NCBI RefSeq assembly: GCF_035946055.1
Contig: NZ_CP108364.1
Location: 1,364,001-1,428,000 of the forward strand
Direction: 5' to 3'
Length of the DNA stretch: 64,000 nt
Source of the DNA: Streptomyces sp. NBC_01341
GTDB lineage: Bacteria; Actinomycetota; Actinomycetes; Streptomycetales; Streptomycetaceae
Within the stretch, counting starts at the first letter, position 1, and the number at the start of each line of letters is the position of its first letter. The translations under genes and the position numbers were made by a program. The notes beneath the pieces were generated by a model, which had not been told where the DNA came from, did no database searches, and worked only from the letters and a program-made list of their open reading frames with translations. This document shows positions 1-8,102 of the stretch, in pieces.

Positions 1-741
1 ACGCCGGCGGCATCACACCTGGAGGCAGCCGCGACCGGACTCGACGACCCCGCGAAGAAGGACATCGCCATGCAGCTGGTATCCAGCGCCGAGAACTCGA
101 CGCTGGACTGGAAGGGCCAGTACGGCTACATCGAGGACATCGACGACGGCCGCGGATACACCGCCGGAATCATCGGATTCTGCTCCGGAACCGGCGACAT
201 GCTCGACCTGGTCGAGCTGTACACCGAGCGCGTCCCCGGCAACGCGCTGGCCGGCTACCTGCCCGCCCTGCGCGAGGTGGACGGCACGGATTCGCACGAC
301 GGGCTCGACCCCGGATTCACCGGGGCCTGGGCCAGGGCGGCGTCGGACCCCGCCTTCCAGCAGGCGCAGAACGACGAGCGCGACCGGGTGTACTTCAACC
401 CGGCGGTGCAACAGGGCAAGGCCGACGGAATCGGGACGCTGGGGCAGTTCGCCTACTACGACGCCATCGTCATGCACGGGGGCGGCGGCGACCGCACCGG
501 TTTCTGGGCCATTCGCGACATGGCCCTGTCAGAGGCCCGGCCTCCGTCGCAGGGCGGTGACGAGGTCGCCTATCTCGACGCGTTCCTGGACGCCCGGGTC
601 TGGGCGATGAGGCAGGAGGAGGCCCACTCGAACACCAGCCGGGTGGACACCGCCCAGCGTGTCTTCCTGCGCGCCGGCAACCTGAATCTCGATCCGCCAC
701 TGGACTGGCACGTCTACGGCGACGCCTTCCACATCGGCTGA
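1..741 (+). CDS. csn: Chitosanase, GH46, 5'-truncated by the window edge
   Basis: Secreted endo-chitosanase that cuts chitosan, an extracellular polysaccharide. The frame is open from base 1, so the signal peptide and true start lie outside. The visible 246 residues follow Streptomyces GH46 chitosanases (CsnN174 type) almost end to end. The catalytic glutamate is in SSAENS (Glu31 of the visible part). The catalytic aspartate sits 18 residues on, in DGRGYT (Asp49), the same spacing as Glu22/Asp40 of CsnN174. QNDERDRVYF and FAYYDAIVMHG are further family signatures. The C-terminus is complete and a strong hairpin follows. Gene and family are secure; only the 5' end is missing. Confidence 0.95.
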   Translation, partial: TPAASHLEAAATGLDDPAKKDIAMQLVSSAENSTLDWKGQYGYIEDIDDGRGYTAGIIGFCSGTGDMLDLVELYTERVPGNALAGYLPALREVDGTDSHDGLDPGFTGAWARAASDPAFQQAQNDERDRVYFNPAVQQGKADGIGTLGQFAYYDAIVMHGGGGDRTGFWAIRDMALSEARPPSQGGDEVAYLDAFLDARVWAMRQEEAHSNTSRVDTAQRVFLRAGNLNLDPPLDWHVYGDAFHIG

Positions 742-752
742 CGCCCTGCGGC

Positions 753-800
753 CCGGTGCGCGTACGCGTTCCCCGCGCGGGGTTCCCGTACGCGCACCGG
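753..800. terminator. Bidirectional hairpin terminator between csn and the NCS2 permease
   Basis: Perfect 14-bp arms, CCGGTGCGCGTACG (753-766) and its complement (787-800), with a smaller GC palindrome in the loop. It lies between two convergent genes. The core GGTGCGCGTACG recurs in the hairpin at 2373-2401. Confidence 0.75.
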
Positions 801-805
801 TGGGG

Positions 806-2257
806 TCAGTGGGCCACGGGTACGGCCATCGGATCCTTCGGCTGTGCGTCGGCCCCGACTTCGGCCTCCGGCTCCGCGTCCGGCTCGCGGCCCCAGTGGT
901 TGAAGGCCAGGTTGAGGACGATCGCCACGACGCAGCCGGTGGAGATGCCCGAGTCCAGGACCACGAGCATGTCCTCGGGAAAGGCGTGGTAGAAGTCCGG
1001 CGCGGCGATCGGGACGAGGCCGACGCCGACGGCCGCCGCGACGATCAGGGCGTTCTCACCCTTCTCCAGGGCCGCGGTGGCGAGGGTCTGGATGCCGCTC
1101 GCGGCGACCGACCCGAAGAGCACTATCCCGGCTCCGCCGAGAACGGGCAGCGGGACGAGGGCGATGACGGACGCGGCGACGGGCACCAGGCCGAGCAGCA
1201 CCAGGATGACGCCGCCCGCGGCGACGACGAACCTGCTGCGCACCTTGGTCATCGCGACCAGCCCTATGTTCTGGGCGAACGCGCTGCACATGAATCCGTT
1301 GAAGAGCGGGCTGACGGCGCTGCCGAGGGTGTCGGCGCGCAGGCCGCCCTCGATGGTCCGCTCGTCGGCCGGGCGGCCCACGATCTTTCCGAGGGCCAGC
1401 ATGTCGGCGGTGGACTCGGTCATGCAGACGAGCATGACGATGCACATGGAGACGATGGCCGCGATCTCGAACCGCGGTGCACCGAAGTGGAAGGGCGTCG
1501 GGAAGCCGATCAGGCCGGCGTCGCCGAGCGCCCCGAAGTCGGTGATGCCGGCGGGGATCGCGATCAGGGTGCCGACGACGAGACCGAGCAGGATCGCGAT
1601 CTGCTGGAGAAAGCCGCGCAGCAGCTTGCGCAGGGCGAGCACGATCACGAGGGTGACGGCGGCCATGGTGATGTTGGTCATCGAGCCGTAGTCGTCGGCG
1701 CCGGCGTTGCCGCCCTGCGACCAGTTGAAGGCGACCGGGAGGAGCGAGACACCGATCAGGGTGATCACGGTGCCGGTGACGACGGGCGGGAAGAACCGCA
1801 CCAGTTTGCAGAAGTACGGGGCGAGCACGAAGCCGAGCAGGCCGGCGACGACGATCGCGCCGAAGATGACGGCGATGCCGTCGTGCCCCCGGTCCTTGCC
1901 TATCGCGATCATCGGGGTGACCCCGGCGAACGAGACCCCGTTGACGAACGGCAGCCTGGCGCCTATGCGCCAGAAGCCGAGGGTCTGGAGCAGGGTGGCT
2001 ATCCCCGCGGTGAAGAGGCTCGCCCCCATCAGGAAGGCGGTCTCCTTCGCACTGAGGCCCACGGCGGGCCCCACGATCATGGGCGGCGCCACTACGCCCG
2101 CGTACATGGCGGCCACGTGCTGGAGGCCGCTGGTGAACATCCTGAGGGGCGGAAGCTTCTCGTCGACCGGATGCTTCCGGCCGGGCTCTTGGACCGCGCG
2201 TGCTCCGGCCGCTTTTCCTTCGACTGCGTTCTTGCGAAACCTGGGCGTAGCTGCCAC
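806..2257 (-). CDS. NCS2 (NAT) family nucleobase/urate:cation symporter, copy 1
   Basis: Inner-membrane permease of 483 residues with many hydrophobic segments. It carries the NAT hallmarks: QH in a first helix (Gln46-His47), an acidic residue in MTESTADM (near Glu281), and the signature QNIGLVAMTK (residues 329-338). These are the purine-binding elements of XanQ/UapA-type xanthine and urate transporters, so xanthine or urate is the likely cargo. The uricase genes upstream support urate. Two hairpins separate it from the amidohydrolase gene, so it probably has its own promoter in 2258-2372. The exact substrate cannot be read from sequence. It is a paralogue of the gene at 3935-5335. Confidence 0.9.
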   Translation of the reverse strand: MAATPRFRKNAVEGKAAGARAVQEPGRKHPVDEKLPPLRMFTSGLQHVAAMYAGVVAPPMIVGPAVGLSAKETAFLMGASLFTAGIATLLQTLGFWRIGARLPFVNGVSFAGVTPMIAIGKDRGHDGIAVIFGAIVVAGLLGFVLAPYFCKLVRFFPPVVTGTVITLIGVSLLPVAFNWSQGGNAGADDYGSMTNITMAAVTLVIVLALRKLLRGFLQQIAILLGLVVGTLIAIPAGITDFGALGDAGLIGFPTPFHFGAPRFEIAAIVSMCIVMLVCMTESTADMLALGKIVGRPADERTIEGGLRADTLGSAVSPLFNGFMCSAFAQNIGLVAMTKVRSRFVVAAGGVILVLLGLVPVAASVIALVPLPVLGGAGIVLFGSVAASGIQTLATAALEKGENALIVAAAVGVGLVPIAAPDFYHAFPEDMLVVLDSGISTGCVVAIVLNLAFNHWGREPDAEPEAEVGADAQPKDPMAVPVAH

Positions 2258-2372
2258 GGCTTCCTCCGGTCGGGTACACGTCGGTCGACGTGGGTGTCAG
2301 GGAGGTGGTGCTGAGTGGTGCGTTGGTGCAGGTCGTGCAGCTGGTGCGGGCAGCTTCGGGCTCACCCGTGGC

Positions 2373-2401
2373 GGGTGCGCGTACGGCTCGTACGCGCACC
2401 C
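2373..2401. terminator. Hairpin, perfect 13-bp stem
   Basis: GGGTGCGCGTACG, a three-base loop, then the exact complement. It is the second of two hairpins downstream of the amidohydrolase gene and lies before the NCS2 gene starting at 2257. Its stem shares 12 bases with the hairpin at 753-800. Confidence 0.65.
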
Positions 2402-2435
2402 GCACGGGCTGCCGCGGGCCTGTGCGGCCCACAGC

Positions 2436-2467
2436 GGCCGGCCGAGGGCCGTCCCCCTCGGCCGGCC
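2436..2467. terminator. Hairpin terminator downstream of the amidohydrolase gene
   Basis: Perfect 13-bp arms, GGCCGGCCGAGGG (2436-2448) and its complement (2455-2467), with a 6-base loop. It lies 24 bp past the stop codon of the minus-strand amidohydrolase gene. Confidence 0.7.
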
Positions 2468-2491
2468 TGTTCATGGGGGTGTGCCGGGCCG

Positions 2492-3889
2492 TCAGGCCCC
2501 GGCGGCGATCTGTGCGAGGCGCCTGGCCTCGTCGCGGGTGGCCCGGGCGATCGCGTCCTCGTCGACGGTGGTGAGGTGGTTGTCCTCGACTACGGGCCTG
2601 CCGTTGACGAGGGAGAGGGCCACGGGGGCCGCCGCACCGAAGACCAGGGCGGTCACCGGGTCGGCGATGGAGGCGTGGGCCAGGGTGTCCAGCTTCCACA
2701 GCACCAGGTCGGCGAGCTTGCCCGGCTCCAGCGAGCCGATCTCGTCGGCGCGGCCGAGGACCCTGGCTCCGCCGTGGGTGCCGAGTCGCAGCGCCTGGCG
2801 CGCGTTGAGCGCCTTCTCGCGGTGGGCGCCGAGACGGTTGATGAGGAGGGCGTTGCGCAGTTCGGTGTGCAGTTCGCCGGACTCGTTGGAGGCGGTGCCG
2901 TCGACGCCGAGCCCGACCGGGACACCGGCGGCGAGCATGTCGGGGACGCGGGCGATTCCGGCGGCGAGGCGGGCGTTGGAGGACGGGCAGTGGGCGACGC
3001 CGGTGCCGGTGCGGGCGAAAGCGGCGATGTCGGAGTCGTTCATGTGGACGCAGTGCGCCATCCACACGTCGTCGCCGAGCCAGCCGGTGGACTCGAAGTA
3101 GTCGGTCGGGCCCATGCCGAACAGTTCCTTGCAGAACTGCTCCTCCTCGACGGTCTCCGAACCGTGCGTGTGCAGCCGTACACCGCGTCGCCGAGCCAAC
3201 ACCGCACCCTGCCTGAGTAGTTCGGTCGAGACCGAGAACGGCGAGCAGGGCGCGACGGCGATCTGCGTCATCGCGCCGAACGAGGCGTCGTGATGCTCGT
3301 CGATGGTCGCCTCCGTCGCTGCGAGGGCGCCGTCGAGGGTCTCCACGGCGAAGTCCGGCGGCAGACCGCCGTCCTTCTGGCTGCGGTCCATGGAGCCGCG
3401 GGCTAGCGTGAACCGCACACCCATGTCGCGGGCGGCACCGATGATCGCGCCGGACAGGTCGCCGGAACCGCGGGGGTACACGTAGTGGTGGTCCATCGCG
3501 GTGGTGACACCGCCTCGGGCCATCATGGCGAGGGAGCCCTGCGCGGCGGCGCGGGCCATCGGCTCGTCGATGCGGGCCCACGTCGGGTAGAGCGCGACCA
3601 GCCAGTCGAAGAGGTTGTGGTCGGTCGCGAGGCCCCGGGTGATCCACTGGTAGAAGTGGTGGTGGGTGTTGACCAGACCGGGTGTGACGAGGTGTCCGGT
3701 GCCGTCGATCCGGCGTGCGACGTCGGCGAGTTGCTGCGGCGCGTTCCCCGCGCCGACGGACTCGATGCGGTTGCCCGCGACGACGACGTGCCCCGAGGCG
3801 TACTCCGTGTCGTGGGCGTCGACCGTGGCGATCGAACAGTTCTCGATGACGATGCGTTGCGTGGGCCTGAGGTCCGCCGAAGCTGCCAT
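2492..3889 (-). CDS. Amidohydrolase, probable 8-oxoguanine deaminase
   Basis: Cytosolic metal-dependent hydrolase of the COG0402 type, 465 residues. It has the metal-binding HxH in NTHHHF (residues 74-79), later histidines in LHTHGSET and WMAHCVHM, and the catalytic aspartate in GVDGTASNES. Those last motifs, and its place among urate genes, fit the 8-oxoguanine deaminase subgroup, which would make urate directly from 8-oxoguanine. Guanine deaminase or another aminopurine deaminase is possible. I chose the ATG at 3889 over the upstream in-frame ATG at 3925 because GAAGGAAG precedes it. The gene lies 45 bp after the stop of the second NCS2 permease gene and probably shares its transcript. Confidence 0.85.
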   Translation of the reverse strand: MAASADLRPTQRIVIENCSIATVDAHDTEYASGHVVVAGNRIESVGAGNAPQQLADVARRIDGTGHLVTPGLVNTHHHFYQWITRGLATDHNLFDWLVALYPTWARIDEPMARAAAQGSLAMMARGGVTTAMDHHYVYPRGSGDLSGAIIGAARDMGVRFTLARGSMDRSQKDGGLPPDFAVETLDGALAATEATIDEHHDASFGAMTQIAVAPCSPFSVSTELLRQGAVLARRRGVRLHTHGSETVEEEQFCKELFGMGPTDYFESTGWLGDDVWMAHCVHMNDSDIAAFARTGTGVAHCPSSNARLAAGIARVPDMLAAGVPVGLGVDGTASNESGELHTELRNALLINRLGAHREKALNARQALRLGTHGGARVLGRADEIGSLEPGKLADLVLWKLDTLAHASIADPVTALVFGAAAPVALSLVNGRPVVEDNHLTTVDEDAIARATRDEARRLAQIAAGA

Positions 3890-3934
3890 GGTGCTTCCTT
3901 CTTCTGTCTCTGGCGATGTGGGCACGGCAGGACC

Positions 3935-5335
3935 CTAGGAGGATTTGAGTGCCACAGCGTTACGGCCGTGGGTGCCGAGATGGTGGAAGAACAGGTTGAG
4001 CAGGACCGCCACGAGCGCTCCCGCACTGATCCCGGAGCCGAGCACGGTCTGTGCCCAGGAGGGGAATCCGGCGTAGAAGGCGGGTGCCGCGAGCGGGATG
4101 ATGCCCGCGCCGAGTGCCACCGCCACGAGGATGATGTTGGAGCTGTCGTCGAGCCCGGCCTCGGCCAGGGTCCGGATGCCGCTCACGGCGATCGAGCCGA
4201 ACAGGACGATGCCGGCGCCGCCGAGCACGGGCATCGGCACGAGCGAGACGACGGCTCCGAGCACGGGGAAGGCGCCCAGGACCAGCAGGGCGCCTCCGGC
4301 CGCGGCGACGACATAGCGGCTGCGCACCCGGGTCAGTGACACGACGCCGACGTTCTGCGCGAACGCGCTGGTCGGGAAGCCTCCGAAGACGGGGCCGAGG
4401 AGGGTGGCGATGCCGTCGGTGCGCAGCCCGCGCGTGATGGTGGCCCCGTCGGTGCGCCGTTCGCAGATCTCTCCGAGGGCGAGCATGCCGGCGGAGGACT
4501 CCGTCATGAGCACGAGCATCACGATGCAGAGGGACAGGATCGCGGCAGGACGGAACTCGGGGGCGCCGAAGGCGAAGGGGGTGGGCAGGGCGGCCACGGG
4601 GGCGGACCCGAGGGCGGAGAAGTCGGCGAGTCCGAAGGGGACGGCCGCCAGGGTGCCGGCGAACATGCCCGCCAGCAGGGCGGTCTGCTTGACGAAGCCG
4701 CGCCCGAAGCGCTGGATCAACAGGATCACGACGAGGGTGAAGGCGGCCAGGGCCAGGTACTTCATGGCACCGAAGTCGTCCGCGGTCGCGTCGCCCCCTT
4801 GCGCCCAGCCGACGGGGACCGGCATCAGCGTGACGCCGATGAGGGTGATCACGACGCCGGTGACGAGCGGCGGGAAGAAGCGCAGCAGCCGTCCGAAGAA
4901 GGGTCCGACGGCGAGACAGAAGACACCGGCGACGATCACGGCCCCGTAGATCGCGGGGAGTTGGTGGCCGGGCGCGCTGGTCTCGGCGATGGCGAGCATC
5001 GGCGCGATGCCCGCGGAGGACGCCGCGTTGACGAACGGCAGCCGGTTCCCGGCGAAGCCGCGGGCCCCGATGGTCTGCAGGAGGGTGGCGAGGCCGGCGA
5101 TCAGGAGGCTCGCCGCGATGAGCCGGGTCATGCCGGCCGTGCCGAGGCCGACGGCCTGACCGATGATGAGCGGAGGGGTGACGACGCCCGCGTACATGGC
5201 GGCGATGTGCTGGAGCGCGGCGGGGACGAGCCGCGAGAGGGGGAGTTTTTCGTCGACCGGATGAACTGCCCTACCGGCAGCGGTCGATGGTGCGGTACAC
5301 GGGCCTTTCGCCGGCCCCGTTGCAGGCTGTGCCAT
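3935..5335 (-). CDS. NCS2 (NAT) family nucleobase/urate:cation symporter, copy 2
   Basis: Membrane permease of 466 residues, paralogous to the gene at 806-2257. It has QH at 42-43, MTESSAGM in the conserved acidic helix, and the NAT signature QNVGVVSLTR (327-336). Copy 1 has Ile, Leu, Ala and Met at variable positions of that signature where this copy has Val, Val, Ser and Leu, so the two may differ in substrate. It lies between uricase and the probable 8-oxoguanine deaminase, which suggests import of urate, xanthine or an oxidised purine. A hairpin at 5355-5389 sits just before it, so expression may depend on read-through from the uricase operon or on a promoter within 5336-5400. Confidence 0.9.
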   Translation of the reverse strand: MAQPATGPAKGPCTAPSTAAGRAVHPVDEKLPLSRLVPAALQHIAAMYAGVVTPPLIIGQAVGLGTAGMTRLIAASLLIAGLATLLQTIGARGFAGNRLPFVNAASSAGIAPMLAIAETSAPGHQLPAIYGAVIVAGVFCLAVGPFFGRLLRFFPPLVTGVVITLIGVTLMPVPVGWAQGGDATADDFGAMKYLALAAFTLVVILLIQRFGRGFVKQTALLAGMFAGTLAAVPFGLADFSALGSAPVAALPTPFAFGAPEFRPAAILSLCIVMLVLMTESSAGMLALGEICERRTDGATITRGLRTDGIATLLGPVFGGFPTSAFAQNVGVVSLTRVRSRYVVAAAGGALLVLGAFPVLGAVVSLVPMPVLGGAGIVLFGSIAVSGIRTLAEAGLDDSSNIILVAVALGAGIIPLAAPAFYAGFPSWAQTVLGSGISAGALVAVLLNLFFHHLGTHGRNAVALKSS

Positions 5336-5354
5336 GGATTTTCCCTCCGGGATG

Positions 5355-5389
5355 ACCGGGCCCCGCCCCGCTGGGAGGCGGGGGCCGGT
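5355..5389. terminator. Hairpin between uricase and NCS2 permease 2
   Basis: Thirteen-base arms around ACCGGGCCCCGCC with one mismatch and a nine-base loop, 12 bp past the uricase stop. It may act as a partial terminator that lowers permease expression relative to the enzymes. Confidence 0.55.
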
Positions 5390-5400
5390 TCAGCTCCGCG

Positions 5401-6324
5401 TCAGAGGTTGGTCATGTCGACCGGGATCTTCGGCTCGACGCCGTCCCGGAGCACCGTCGCCTCGATGAGGCCGTAGGGGCGGTCGGCCGCGAAGTAGACC
5501 TCGTTGTCGTTCTTGAGGCCGAAGGGCTCCAGGTCGACGAGGAAGTGGTGGTTGTTCGGCAGGGAGAAGCGGATCTCGTCGATCTCGCTGCGGTTGTTGA
5601 TGATGCGCGAACCCATCTGGTACAGGGTCTGCTGGAGCGAGAGGGAGTACGTCTCCGCGAAGGCCTGGAGCATGTGCTTGCGCGTCTGCTCGTAGGACTT
5701 CTCCCAGTTGGGCATCCGCTCCTCGTCGCTGGTCCAGTTGTAGCGCCACCGGGCGGAGACGTCGGTCGCGAGGATGCGGTCGTACGCCTCCTTCAGCGTC
5801 GTGTACTTGTCCTTGACGTAGCCCCAGAACTCCGAGTTGGTGGAGTTCATGACGGTGAGGTCCTTGAGGCCGGAGACGACCTCCCACTTCGTCCCGTCGA
5901 AGGTGATCTGGGTGACGCGGGTCTCCTGGCCCGTGCGGACGAAGGAGTGCTTGACCTCGTCGGCGCCGATGAACTTCGAGTTGCCGTCCGCGGTCGCGAT
6001 GCGCTCCCAGCCGTACTCCTCGATCCGGATACGGGCGACCTTGATCGGCTCCTGCGAGGTGACGAAGTGCCGCGCGAGGTGGATGCCGAACTGCTCGGCC
6101 GACTCGATGCCGTGTTCCTTGGCGAAGGCGAACACCGTGTTCTTGGTGGTGTCCGTCGGCAGGACGTTGGCGTTGGAGCCGGAGTAGTGGACGTCGTCCA
6201 TGTCGCCGGAGAGGGCGACCGAGACGTTGAGGTCCTTGATGTGGTGGGTGTCGCCGTCCCGCGTGATCCTGACGACGCGGTTCTCTGCTTTGCCGTACTG
6301 GTTCTGGCCGAGAATCGTGGGCAT
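5401..6324 (-). CDS. Urate oxidase (uricase)
   Basis: Oxidises urate with O2 to 5-hydroxyisourate and H2O2 in the cytosol, without a cofactor. It has 307 residues, the usual length. The catalytic lysine is in YGKAENRV (Lys12) and the partner threonine is at the LPTDTTKNT motif (Thr57). The histidine of the triad is probably in the NNHHFLVDLEPFG stretch. Both halves of the tandem T-fold are present. It is third in the operon after OHCU decarboxylase and HIU hydrolase, with 6 bp separating it from the latter. The peroxide it makes is a good reason for the operator it shares with the catalase gene. Confidence 0.97.
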   Translation of the reverse strand: MPTILGQNQYGKAENRVVRITRDGDTHHIKDLNVSVALSGDMDDVHYSGSNANVLPTDTTKNTVFAFAKEHGIESAEQFGIHLARHFVTSQEPIKVARIRIEEYGWERIATADGNSKFIGADEVKHSFVRTGQETRVTQITFDGTKWEVVSGLKDLTVMNSTNSEFWGYVKDKYTTLKEAYDRILATDVSARWRYNWTSDEERMPNWEKSYEQTRKHMLQAFAETYSLSLQQTLYQMGSRIINNRSEIDEIRFSLPNNHHFLVDLEPFGLKNDNEVYFAADRPYGLIEATVLRDGVEPKIPVDMTNL

Positions 6325-6330
6325 TGTCTG

Positions 6331-6729
6331 CTAGCTCCCTCGGTAAACGGAGTAGCCGAACGGGTTGAGCAGCAGCGGTACGTGAAAGTGCTCACCCGGG
6401 GTGACGGCGAACGCGACCGCCACCTCCGGGAAGAACGCGCCGCTGTCCCTTACGCGGGGGGCGTCCTGCTGCGCCTCGGCTTGCTTCTTGGCTGTGAAGT
6501 ACGACTCGGTGTCGAACGCGAGCCGTACGTGGGTGGTGCCTTCCGGCAGTGCCGGCAGGTCCTTGCAGCGCCCGTCCGCGTCGGTCGCGGATCCGCCGAG
6601 CGTCACGTAGTCGCCACTGCGGCCGCGCGCGGCGAGCGAGACGGCGACGGCTTCGGCGGGGCGGCCGGTGCTGGTGTCCAGGATGTGGGTGGACACCGAT
6701 GCGGTGGTGTCGGTGCTCAAGACCGTCAC
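6331..6729 (-). CDS. 5-hydroxyisourate hydrolase (transthyretin-like)
   Basis: Hydrolyses 5-hydroxyisourate to OHCU, the second step of urate breakdown. It has 132 residues, normal for this family. The N-terminal STHILDTSTGRPA motif holds the active-site histidine, and the C-terminus ends in the diagnostic YRGS. A second active-site histidine is in FHVPLLLNPFGYS. Its start overlaps the OHCU decarboxylase stop by four bases, which indicates translational coupling. There is no signal peptide, so it is cytosolic. Confidence 0.95.
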   Translation of the reverse strand: MTVLSTDTTASVSTHILDTSTGRPAEAVAVSLAARGRSGDYVTLGGSATDADGRCKDLPALPEGTTHVRLAFDTESYFTAKKQAEAQQDAPRVRDSGAFFPEVAVAFAVTPGEHFHVPLLLNPFGYSVYRGS

Positions 6730-7247
6730 GCTCCTTGTTCTGGGGAGTCCTGCACGAGGCGGGTCAGGCGGATGCGGTTGATCCTGCCCAGTTCGGTGCG
6801 CACGTGTCCGCGCTCCTCACCGGGCGAGTTCCCGATCCGGGACTTCACCGCGTCGCGCATCTGCTCACCGGTGGCACCGGTGGCACAGATCAGGAAGACG
6901 TGTCCGAACCGCTCCTGGTAGGCCAGGTTCAGTTCGAGCATCTCGGTCCTGAGTTCCTCGGACGCACCGGCCATCCCCCGCTGCTCACGGGCGGAGGCCG
7001 GGTCCCCGGGCTTCGGGCGGCCGATGGGCGGGTGGCCCGCCATCGCTTCGGCCAGGTCCTCCGCCGAGAGGTCGGCCGTGGCGGCGTCACTCGCGGAGAG
7101 AAGGGCGTCCACGTCGGCGTAGGGCCGGTGGGCGAGGACGAAGTTCCCCCACGCCGCACTGGCACACACCTCGTGCAGCGCGGCTGTGGCCTCGCAGGCC
7201 GCCAGGGTGTTGAACCGGGCGAGGCCCGGTGTGGAGCTCGAAGTCAC
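6726..7247 (-). CDS. OHCU decarboxylase
   Basis: Decarboxylates 2-oxo-4-hydroxy-4-carboxy-5-ureidoimidazoline to S-allantoin, the third urate step. It has 173 residues. The family motif GHPPIGRPKPGD carries the catalytic histidine, and EQ in REQRGMAG is the usual downstream acidic motif. The start is GTG at 7247, with GGAGG six bases upstream. It is the first gene of the operon. Its promoter (7295-7323) and palindromic operator (7320-7334) lie immediately upstream. Allantoinase is not nearby, so allantoin must be processed by genes elsewhere. Confidence 0.95.
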   Translation of the reverse strand: MTSSSTPGLARFNTLAACEATAALHEVCASAAWGNFVLAHRPYADVDALLSASDAATADLSAEDLAEAMAGHPPIGRPKPGDPASAREQRGMAGASEELRTEMLELNLAYQERFGHVFLICATGATGEQMRDAVKSRIGNSPGEERGHVRTELGRINRIRLTRLVQDSPEQGA

Positions 7248-7294
7248 GGGAGCCTCCGTGGCGGTTTTTCGCTGTGCGTTGTCGGGCTGCGGAT

Positions 7295-7338
7295 AGCTAA
7301 CGCCCTTCGCAACACCACGTCAACAGTTTGTTGAAATT
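7295..7338 (-). promoter_or_regulatory. Promoter and operator of the urate operon
   Basis: On the minus strand there is TTGACG (7323-7318), 17 bases, then TTAGCT (7300-7295). The -35 box overlaps a 15-bp inverted repeat, TCAACAAACTGTTGA (7334-7320). The 23 bases at 7316-7338 are identical to those upstream of the catalase gene (17550-17572). An operator overlapping the -35 box points to repression. The bound regulator is unknown. Confidence 0.75.
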
Positions 7339-7402
7339 CCACGAACAGATGATGCCGCCGCCCGGATTCCCGGACGACGGCATTGACCCGCATTGCGCTC
7401 GG

Positions 7403-7780
7403 CTACTCTCCCTTGGCCGAGTTGTCCCGGTTCAGGTAGTTGTAGACGGTGAAACGACTGACGCCGAGCGCCCCGGCCACCGTCTCGACACCGTGTCGCA
7501 CAGAGAAGGCACCGCGTGCCTCCAGCGTGCGCACCACACCCTGCTTGGTCTTCCTGTCCAGGTCGGCGAGCGGCATCCCGTGCCGCCGCTCCAGCGCGGC
7601 CAGGATGTGGTCCAGCGATTCCGAGAGCTGCGGCAGACGTACGGCGATGACGTCGGACCCTTCCCAGGCGAGGACCACGTCGTCGGCGGCGGCCTGCCCC
7701 GGGTCCAGCAGTTCGGCGCCCATGGCGTCGACGAGCGGCTTCACCGCGGAGACCAGGGGGTGGTCGGCCGGTTCGGTCAC
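7403..7780 (-). CDS. DauR-like helix-turn-helix regulator
   Basis: Small DNA-binding protein of 125 residues. The C-terminal half (about 70-120) matches the DauR/YheO-type HTH: DRKTKQGVVRTLEARG leads into VAGALGVSRFTVYNYL, a clear recognition helix. The N-terminal half could be a short ligand-sensing part, but it is much shorter than the PAS-like domain of full-length DauR. It overlaps the gene upstream by four bases, so the two are co-transcribed. Its stop lies 65 bp from the operator block of the urate operon, which makes it a candidate regulator of that operon. This is inference from position. Confidence 0.75.
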   Translation of the reverse strand: MTEPADHPLVSAVKPLVDAMGAELLDPGQAAADDVVLAWEGSDVIAVRLPQLSESLDHILAALERRHGMPLADLDRKTKQGVVRTLEARGAFSVRHGVETVAGALGVSRFTVYNYLNRDNSAKGE

Positions 7781-8028
7781 GGAGTGTCCTCCCCGATCAC
7801 GTTGACCTGGAGGGACACCCTGGTGGCGCCCGAGGCCAGGGCCTTGCGCAGCAAGGAGTCCACGGCCGTGAGGACCTGGTCGGCGCCTCCCTCGGCCGTG
7901 TTCCCGAAGGGGCCCACGTCCACGGCGTCGAGGTCGGCCGCCTGGATGACCTCCCGGGCCACGACCGCGTGAGCGGGCGCCTCGTCGAGATCGAAGGGCT
8001 CGGTGGTGAATTCCACCCTCAAGCGCAC
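7777..8028 (-). CDS. Thiamine-binding-fold protein (MTH1187/YkoF type)
   Basis: Small cytosolic protein of about 83 residues. The pattern VEFTTEPFD, then VGPFGNTAEGGADQVL, then LASGATRVSLQVNV follows the MTH1187/YkoF family (PF01910), whose members form ferredoxin-like dimers and in YkoF bind thiamine. I chose GTG at 8028, which has GAGGGAGG spaced well upstream, over the in-frame ATG at 8058, which has none. Its last four bases overlap the start of the DauR-like gene. No thiamine gene is nearby. A role in sensing a heterocycle for the ureide locus is only a guess. Confidence 0.65.
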   Translation of the reverse strand: MRLRVEFTTEPFDLDEAPAHAVVAREVIQAADLDAVDVGPFGNTAEGGADQVLTAVDSLLRKALASGATRVSLQVNVIGEDTP

Positions 8029-8102
8029 GGTGCCTCCCTCATGTCCCGCCGCGTCCATCGGCTCGCACGGCTCGCCCCGACCCTATGGCACGTACGTACG
8101 GG

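Noticed and set aside
1056..3647. An 863-codon minus-strand frame across the NCS2 and amidohydrolase genes
   Set aside because: It lies in another frame of two recognisable genes and reads as Arg/Pro/His-rich sequence.
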